From CAZGUG01 sp964529035 (lineage in GTDB: Bacteria; Bacillota; Clostridia; Ch29): a stretch of DNA of 37,046 bases. The notes beneath the pieces were generated by a model that worked only from the letters and a program-made list of their open reading frames with translations, searched no databases and was not told the DNA's origin. Position 1 is the first letter of the stretch. Each line of letters opens with the position of its first letter. The DNA lies in contig CAZGUG010000015.1 in the NCBI GenBank assembly GCA_964529035.1, positions 1 to 37,046 on the forward strand, in the 5' to 3' direction. Shown here piece by piece: positions 31,142-37,046 of the stretch. Made by a program: the position numbers and the translations under genes.

Positions 31142-32131
31142 ATGCCGTTTAATCTTAAAGGAAGAAGCTTTCTAACCCTTAAGGACTTTACCCCGCAGGA
31201 GATAGAGTATCTGCTGGATTTGTCCCGGGAGCTCAAGAAGGCCAAATACATAGGAACCGAGACAAAGAGGCTGGAAGGAAAGAATATTGCCCTCATCTTT
31301 GAAAAACCATCCACCAGAACCCGCTGTGCCTTTGTGGTGGCGTGTGCCGACCAGGGCGGTCACGGTGAGTTTCTTGGCAGGGGAGACATACAGCTTGGCA
31401 AAAAAGAATCGGTTGAAGACACCGCAAAGGTGCTGGGAAGGATGTTTGACGGTATCCAGTTTCGGGGCTTCAAACACGAAACGGTGGAACTTTTGGCGAA
31501 GTATTCGGGGGTACCGGTATGGAACGGTCTGACCGATCTATATCATCCCACCCAGATCCTGGCAGATTTTCTTACCATAAAAGAACGCAAAGGGTATCTT
31601 AAGGGTATTTCTCTGGCGTATGTAGGTGATGGCAGGAACAATGTGGCCAATTCGCTGATGATAGGGGCAGCAAAAATGGGACTTGATTACAGGGTGGTTA
31701 CCCCCCGTGAGCTGTTCCCTTCGGAAGAACTGGTAAGTTACTGCAGACAGGCGGCTAAAGAAAGCGGTGCTGCCATTACCGTTACCGATAATATCAAATC
31801 CGGTGTCGCCGGCTGTGATGTGCTTTATACCGATGTATGGGTATCCATGGGTGAAGAAGAATACTTTGAAGAGAGGATAAAACTGCTAAAGGACTACCAG
31901 GTAAACATGGATATGGTAAAGGCTACGGGTAAGGAGGACTGTATTTTCCTGCACTGTCTGCCTGCTTTTCATGATACAAATACCACTATAGGTAAAGAAG
32001 TTTTCGAAAAATACAGGTTAAAGGAAATGGAAGTAACCGACGAGGTATTCAGGAGCAAGCACTCGGCAGTATTCGATGAGGCGGAGAACAGGGTTCATAC
32101 CATAAAGGCGATAATGGTGGCTACCCTATAG
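31142..32131 (+). CDS. arcB: Ornithine carbamoyltransferase, probably catabolic
   Basis: This enzyme catalyses citrulline + phosphate to ornithine + carbamoyl phosphate, or the reverse. The protein has 329 aa from the ATG at 31142 (RBS AAAGGAGGA). Motifs are FEKPSTRTR (STRTR at 57-61), LYHPTQILADFLT, the ornithine loop DVWVSMGEE and FLHCLPAFHDT. The sequence alone cannot separate argF from arcB; the tight linkage to arcA favours the catabolic direction. Carbamate kinase (arcC) or an arginine/ornithine antiporter (arcD) could lie in the assembly gap 43 bases downstream. Confidence 0.95.
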   Translation: MPFNLKGRSFLTLKDFTPQEIEYLLDLSRELKKAKYIGTETKRLEGKNIALIFEKPSTRTRCAFVVACADQGGHGEFLGRGDIQLGKKESVEDTAKVLGRMFDGIQFRGFKHETVELLAKYSGVPVWNGLTDLYHPTQILADFLTIKERKGYLKGISLAYVGDGRNNVANSLMIGAAKMGLDYRVVTPRELFPSEELVSYCRQAAKESGAAITVTDNIKSGVAGCDVLYTDVWVSMGEEEYFEERIKLLKDYQVNMDMVKATGKEDCIFLHCLPAFHDTNTTIGKEVFEKYRLKEMEVTDEVFRSKHSAVFDEAENRVHTIKAIMVATL

Positions 32132-32173
32132 CCGAAAGGCGTGTATGGTCCGACGGATATGGCAATGTTAACA

Positions 32174-32273
32174 NNNNNNNNNNNNNNNNNNNNNNNNNNN
32201 NNNNNNNNNNNNNNNNNNNNNNNNNNNNNNNNNNNNNNNNNNNNNNNNNNNNNNNNNNNNNNNNNNNNNNNNN
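32174..32273. other. Assembly gap (100 N)
   Basis: This is a placeholder of exactly 100 N between arcB and the sipL-like gene, of unknown true length. A GGGCTTTTTT directly after it looks like the right arm of a terminator whose left arm is in the gap. The other 100-N gaps are at 1996-2095 (in dctP), 7689-7788 (in yaaR) and 34857-34956 (between cphB and cphA). Confidence 0.95.
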
Positions 32274-32377
32274 GAAGGGCTTTTTTATTGTTTTTTGCTG
32301 GGGTTTAACATATTTTCAAACTATGAATAATATTATTCTAATAGGTTGTATTAAGAAAAAGGGAAGGAGGAATAAGG

Positions 32378-33952
32378 ATGGCTCTCGAATTGATAAGAGA
32401 CCTGATAAAGATAGACCAGGTTGTAGGGGAAGAAATGACCCAAGCCATTGTTGAAGGTGACGTTGTTGTTCCGGACAGTAAGCCGGACGCGGAAAAAGTT
32501 CTCAACACGAATGGCTGGGCTGTCATAACCGATATAGAGGTTGTGGACAACAGGATTATCCTGGAGGGGATTGTTAACGTTAGATCCCTGTACATTTCCC
32601 TTGAAGGGGAACAGCCTTTGTACCATATGGAAGGGAGTTTTGCCTTTACCGAACAGATGGAGCTGCCCGGGGTTACGAATAAAATAGAGGCTGAAGTACA
32701 GGCGGACATAGAGCACTTGGACAGCAGTATAGTCAACGGCAGAAAGCTTCATGTCAAGTGTGTATTGAATATTACCGGAAAGGTTTTTGAAAGGTCCGAG
32801 GTGGAAATAATCAAGGAAGTAAAGGGTATACAGGATATACAGGTTTTAAGGGATTATGTGGACATAACCGATACCATAGGGGAAAACAGCTCCAGGGCAA
32901 CCGTAAGACAGGAATTTCAGATACCCGCCGACAAACCCTCCATAAAAGAAATACTGGCAACCGATATTGCCATAGGAGAGAGGGAAAGCAGAATAACCGA
33001 AAACAGAATAGTTCTTAATGGCATTATAAGAATAACTACACTGTATATTGGTGATGACGAGGCCGGCTCAATAAACAGCGTGGAGTACCAGATGCCCTTC
33101 AGTCATTACATAGAGATTGCCGGAGCCATGCCGGGCATGAGTGAGAAGGTAAGCTACCTGATTGAAGACTATTATTCAACCGTTAAGGAGGATGAGGAAG
33201 GACAGCTGCGGGTCATTGAATATGAAGCAGTGGTTAACAACAAGGGCAGGATTGAGACGGTTCAACCCCTGGAACTGCTGACGGATGCATACTCTCCCTC
33301 AGTGAGGCTTGATACGGAAAAATCCGGTATCAGTCTGAGGAAAACAATTGACCGGGTTATTGACAACGTAACCGTCAAGGAAGAGATAGACCTTTCGGGG
33401 GACTGCCCGCAGATAAGCGAAGTATGCAGCGTAAAAGCGGTACCTGTACTGACGGATTCCGGCGTATTTGATGACGAGGGTGTGGTTGAAGGCATACTGT
33501 GCATTGAAGCCTTGTATTTGACCGAAAATCACGAAGATGAGATGTACGTGTACAAGGATGAAATACCTTTCCGCCATACAATCCAGCTTCCGGAGGAGAG
33601 CGGAGGCATACAGCTGGATGTGAACCTGTATCTTGACGACCTGCAGTATAGGGTTCCCGATGCCTGGCTGCTTGATATCAAGGGAAAGATTATTATAGAA
33701 GCGGACATGTACAAGGTTGCTGAAAAGGAAGTCCTTTCGGATATCCGCGAATCCGAACAGGCAGAAAGCTTTCCTGCTGCCAGCATCGTTGTATATACCA
33801 TACAGCCCGGCGATAACCTGTGGAAGATAGCCAAACGGTTCAACAGTACCATAGAGGAGCTTGTAAGCATCAACAATATAGAGGACCCCGACAACCTGGT
33901 CTCGGGGGATAAGCTTATAGTCTCCCGGATAGTAAAGTACCAGTTGTCATAG
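32378..33952 (+). CDS. sipL: SipL-like spore morphogenesis protein (DUF3794 repeats + LysM)
   Basis: This is a 524-aa protein with three copies of the SPOCS/DUF3794 domain (approximately 30-115, 175-265 and 330-420), each with a 'VPDSKPDAEKVL' or related element. A single C-terminal LysM domain (about 472-520) has YTIQPGDNLWKIAKRF and INNIEDPDNLVSGDKLIV. This is the layout of SipL, the C. difficile protein that binds SpoIVA and is needed to place the coat on the forespore. sipL is near yabG in C. difficile too, which supports the call. RBS GGAAGGAGG precedes the ATG. Other DUF3794-LysM proteins exist, so the symbol is probable rather than certain. Confidence 0.88.
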   Translation: MALELIRDLIKIDQVVGEEMTQAIVEGDVVVPDSKPDAEKVLNTNGWAVITDIEVVDNRIILEGIVNVRSLYISLEGEQPLYHMEGSFAFTEQMELPGVTNKIEAEVQADIEHLDSSIVNGRKLHVKCVLNITGKVFERSEVEIIKEVKGIQDIQVLRDYVDITDTIGENSSRATVRQEFQIPADKPSIKEILATDIAIGERESRITENRIVLNGIIRITTLYIGDDEAGSINSVEYQMPFSHYIEIAGAMPGMSEKVSYLIEDYYSTVKEDEEGQLRVIEYEAVVNNKGRIETVQPLELLTDAYSPSVRLDTEKSGISLRKTIDRVIDNVTVKEEIDLSGDCPQISEVCSVKAVPVLTDSGVFDDEGVVEGILCIEALYLTENHEDEMYVYKDEIPFRHTIQLPEESGGIQLDVNLYLDDLQYRVPDAWLLDIKGKIIIEADMYKVAEKEVLSDIRESEQAESFPAASIVVYTIQPGDNLWKIAKRFNSTIEELVSINNIEDPDNLVSGDKLIVSRIVKYQLS

Positions 33953-33997
33953 CTGTAAAAGGTCTTGGATATCCTGCGCGCCATACATGGGGCTGGA

Positions 33998-34032
33998 AAC
34001 ATCCGGCTTGGCATTATGCCGAGCCGGATGTT
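33998..34032 (+). terminator. Strong terminator after sipL
   Basis: AACATCCGGCT...AGCCGGATGTT encloses a second stem (GGCA/TGCC), giving 16 pairs with one T-G wobble and a 3-base loop, followed by a T-rich run. It separates sipL from the cyanophycin genes. Confidence 0.85.
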
Positions 34033-34128
34033 TTATTTGTTCATACAGCGGTCGCCAACAGGGGTTTTTTGGTATAAAGGACAAACTTGTGGCAAAAATA
34101 ACTTATGTACGCTTGGGGAGGAGTATAA

Positions 34129-34856
34129 ATGCAGGAAAACGGCAGGCTCATTATAATCGGGGGTGCGGAGGATAAACAGGGCGAGTGCCGGGTGTTAAGG
34201 GAAGTGGCAAGGGCCGCCGGTGAGCCGCAGGGCAAACTGGTAATAATAACCACCGCTACCCAGAGACCCCGGAAGACCGGCAATATGTATGTTGAAATAT
34301 TCAAAGGCCTGGGAGTGGACAGTGTAGAGGTCATTAACATAGAAAGCCGGCGGGATGCCGGACAACAAATGTTTGTTAAGACGGTGGAGAAGGCCGTATG
34401 TGTTTTTTTTACCGGAGGTGACCAGCTTAGAATTACCAGTATACTGGGCGGTACGGCTATGGGCGATAAACTGAAGCAGCTGTATTATTCCGGTGTTACA
34501 ATAGCCGGAACCAGCGCAGGGGCCTCGGCTATGAGCAGTACCATGATAATAACGGGTAATGAAGAGGATTCACCCCGTAAATGTACCGTAAAAATGGCGC
34601 CGGGGCTTGACCTTATGAAGGGTTGTGTGATAGACCAGCATTTTGCCCAGAGGGGCAGGATAGGACGTCTTTTGTGTGCGGTTGCCCAAAATCCCCATGT
34701 CCTGGGAATAGGAATAGACGAAGACACCGCGGTGGTGGTTGAGGGTAACAAATTCCGGGTAGCGGGTTCGCAGGCGGTTACAGTGGTGGACGGAAGCCAC
34801 CTGTCCTTCAGTAATGTTTCAGAATCCAAGCCCGATGACCCTTTGGCGCTTATGGA
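34129..34856 (+). CDS. cphB: Cyanophycinase (S51 family), C-terminus lost in gap
   Basis: Cyanophycinase cleaves cyanophycin, the arginine-aspartate storage polymer, to beta-Asp-Arg dipeptides. It starts at the ATG at 34129 (MQENGRLIIIGGAEDK), with GGGGAGG upstream, and is open through 242 codons until the N run. Motifs: IITTATQRP, FFTGGDQLRIT, and the nucleophile elbow AGTSAGASAM with Ser129. DQHFAQRGRIGRLL and GIGIDEDTAVVV follow and are typical of CphB. Family length is about 270-290 aa, so perhaps 30-45 residues are in the gap. It sits directly before cphA, as in cyanophycin-producing bacteria. Confidence 0.95.
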
Positions 34857-34956
34857 NNNNNNNNNNNNNNNNNNNNNNNNNNNNNNNNNNNNNNNNNNNN
34901 NNNNNNNNNNNNNNNNNNNNNNNNNNNNNNNNNNNNNNNNNNNNNNNNNNNNNNNN

Positions 34957-37046
34957 GGTCTTAACAGGCACCGCTGTTCAAGGGGCTATGCAGGAGGTTT
35001 CAGGGAAAGGCTGGAAGAGGGTACCTACCTTGCCCATGTTTTTGAGCATGTGGTCATAGAACTGCAGAACATTGTGGGTCATGACGTATGGTTTGGCAAG
35101 GCAAGAAGGGTGAACGGGGGTGACGATTATTACGTAATATATGAATACCTGAATGAAGATGTAGGGCTTGCCGCCGGATATATCGGCCTTGAACTGATTA
35201 ACAGCCTGCTGGAGGAAAAGAATTTTGATGTGCATGTAAAAATTGCCGGCCTGCGGGACATAGCAAAAAAAACCGATTTGGGGCCCAGTACCCTGGCCAT
35301 TGTAGAAGAGGCAAAACTGAGGGGTATACCCTTCATGAGGATTGGGAATGGAAGCGTGCTGCAGCTTGGCTGTGGGAGATATCAAAAGAGGATAGAAGCT
35401 ACCATTACCGAGAATACCAGTTGTATATCGGTTGATATTTCCTGCGACAAGGTTATTACAAAACAGCTGCTAAGCGAGGCGGGTATTCCGGTACCCGAAG
35501 GAGGAGTTGCCTACGGACCGGATTCTGCCCTCTCAATAGCCCATGACCTGGGCTACCCGGTGGTGGTAAAACCCCACAACGGAAACCAGGGAAAAGGAGT
35601 GTCCCTGAATATTGAATCCGACAACGAGCTCACAAAGGCATATCTTGCGGCACGAAAATTCAGTGATAAAGTTATAGTGGAAAGGCATATACCCGGCAGG
35701 AATTACAGGGTGCTTGTGGTGGGAGGCAGCGTCGTGGCTGCAGCCGAAAGGATACCGGTCAGCATAACCGGAGACGGTATTCACACAATAAAGGAACTTA
35801 TTAGCATTGAGAATGCCAATCCCGTGAGGGGAGACGGTCACGAAAAACCCATGACAAAAATAAAGGTGGATCAGCATGTTGGATTTACACTGGGCAAACA
35901 GGGCATTGACCTTGACCATATACCTTCAAAGGGCAAAACCGTAATGGTGAGGGAAAACTGCAATTTAAGCACCGGAGGTCAATCGGTGGACAAGACCGAT
36001 AAAATCCATCCCCAGGTTTCCATGTTGGCAGTGAGGGCCGCAGATATAATAGGGCTTGATGTTGCCGGCGTTGATGTGACTACTGTCGATATATCAAGGC
36101 CCCTGCAGTCAACAAAGGGAGCGGTAATAGAGGTGAATGCGGCTCCGGGTATCCGGATGCACCACTTCCCGTCCCGCGGCAAGGCAAGAAACGCTGCCCG
36201 TTCCATTGTTGACATGCTTTTCCCGCGGGGAGGCCAGTATTCGATACCCATAGTATCAATTACCGGTACAAACGGAAAAACCACTACCGCAAGAATGCTC
36301 TCGCATATTCTGACAATAAGCGGGTATAATGTGGGCTGTACCACCACCGGAGGTATATACATAAACCAGAAATGCATACTGGAGGGGGATACCACCGGGC
36401 CTTCAAGTGCACGGGTGGTGCTGTCGGACAGGAAGGTGGATATTGCGGTGCTTGAGACCGCGAGGGGCGGTATTGTACGCTCGGGCCTGGGATACGACCT
36501 TGCGGACGTGGGAATTGTGACCAACATATCAGGTGACCATCTGGGTATTGACGGAATAAATACCCTTGAGGAACTTGCCTATATAAAAAGCCTGGTGGTG
36601 GAAGCGGTAAAATACGACGGTCACGCAGTGCTGAACGCGGACGACAGTATAACGGCGGCAATGGCTGAAAGGACAAAAAGCAGTATCATTTATTTTTCCC
36701 AAAGGGACGACAACATGCTGGTGTTAAAGCATATAAACAGCGGCAGAACGGCAGTGTTCGTAAGGGAAGACACGATAGTCATCGCAAAGAACGGAAAATA
36801 CTATCCCGTTGTGGGAATTGACGAGGTACCCAGCACAATGGGCGGAAGATTAAGGCATAATATAGAGAACTGTCTTGCGGTTGTCGGCGGAGCCTTTGCG
36901 CTGAATGTGCCGGTGAGCGATATTGTAAAGGGCCTTAAAACCTTTTACAACGATCATCAGAACAATCCGGGCAGGTTTAATATATATAACGTGGGCAGTT
37001 TCAGGGTGCTGGTGGACTACGGTCACAATCCGGCGGGGTACAGGGT
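34957..37046 (+). CDS. cphA: Cyanophycin synthetase, partial at both ends
   Basis: Cyanophycin synthetase polymerises aspartate and arginine, using ATP, into cyanophycin. An open frame of 696 codons runs from the end of the N gap to the window edge; the complete enzyme is about 875 aa. About 60 N-terminal residues are in the gap and about 120 C-terminal residues lie beyond the window. The first visible part (RHRCSRGYAGGF, LEEGTYLAHVFEHVVIELQN) is the CphA N-terminal domain. An ATP-grasp domain follows (PVVVKPHNGNQGKG, VIEVNAAPGIRMH), then the start of a Mur-ligase domain with the P-loop GTNGKTTTARML and LETARGGIVRSGLGYD, then DYGHNPAGY at the end. It is immediately downstream of cphB. Confidence 0.96.

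Noticed and set aside
34814..35059. Frame across the N run between cphB and cphA
   Set aside because: It is in the wrong frame for both flanking genes, which have clear cyanophycin-family motifs in other frames.

Overview
The window is a chromosomal segment of an anaerobic, endospore-forming member of the Clostridia (Firmicutes). Evidence: many sporulation genes (spmAB, yabG, a sipL-type gene, a SpoIID-type enzyme, veg), AbrB, T-box and M-box leaders, GGAGG ribosome sites, AGG/ATA-rich codon use, a 2[4Fe-4S] ferredoxin, formate-tetrahydrofolate ligase and an arginine deiminase pathway. No tRNA, rRNA, IS element, CRISPR array or prophage was seen. Four runs of exactly 100 N mark a scaffolded draft assembly; homology suggests that at least three hide more than 100 bases.

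Layout. 1-4560: end of fhs, a divergent folD, and a TRAP transporter (dctP, dctQ, dctM). 4662-5333: a small membrane protein convergent with a 49-aa HTH-like ORF. 5458-12559: the conserved yaaO-tmk-yaaR-holB-ricT-trmN6-rsmI-abrB order known from Bacillus subtilis near oriC, with yaaQ and yabA missing and a ferredoxin plus a TlpA-like thioredoxin inserted. 12794-15726: an E1-like (ThiF/MoeB) enzyme, an S66 carboxypeptidase and spmAB. 15730-22140: T-box-metG, tatD, a TatD-linked radical SAM protein, a GYGPG-repeat protein, yabE and rsmA (rnmV missing). 22204-26655: an unknown protein, then a minus-strand block with a chemotaxis receptor and M-box-controlled mgtE. 26808-29547: yabG, a SpoIID-amidase fusion and veg. 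29895-37046: arginine deiminase, ornithine carbamoyltransferase, the spore morphogenesis gene sipL, cyanophycinase and cyanophycin synthetase.

How the genes fit together. Most of the window is the housekeeping and sporulation neighbourhood shared by spore formers (dTMP synthesis, clamp loading, rRNA and tRNA modification, Met-tRNA charging, spore coat and cortex). The lineage-specific insertions are the interesting part. These are an arginine-storage (cyanophycin) and arginine-fermentation set wrapped around a spore gene, a one-chain glycan-strand/peptide-cleaving enzyme, a receptor whose Cache sensor lies at its cytoplasmic C-terminus, a radical SAM enzyme next to a Cys-containing GYGPG-repeat protein, and a FolD that has lost two of the three residues used for cyclohydrolase chemistry.
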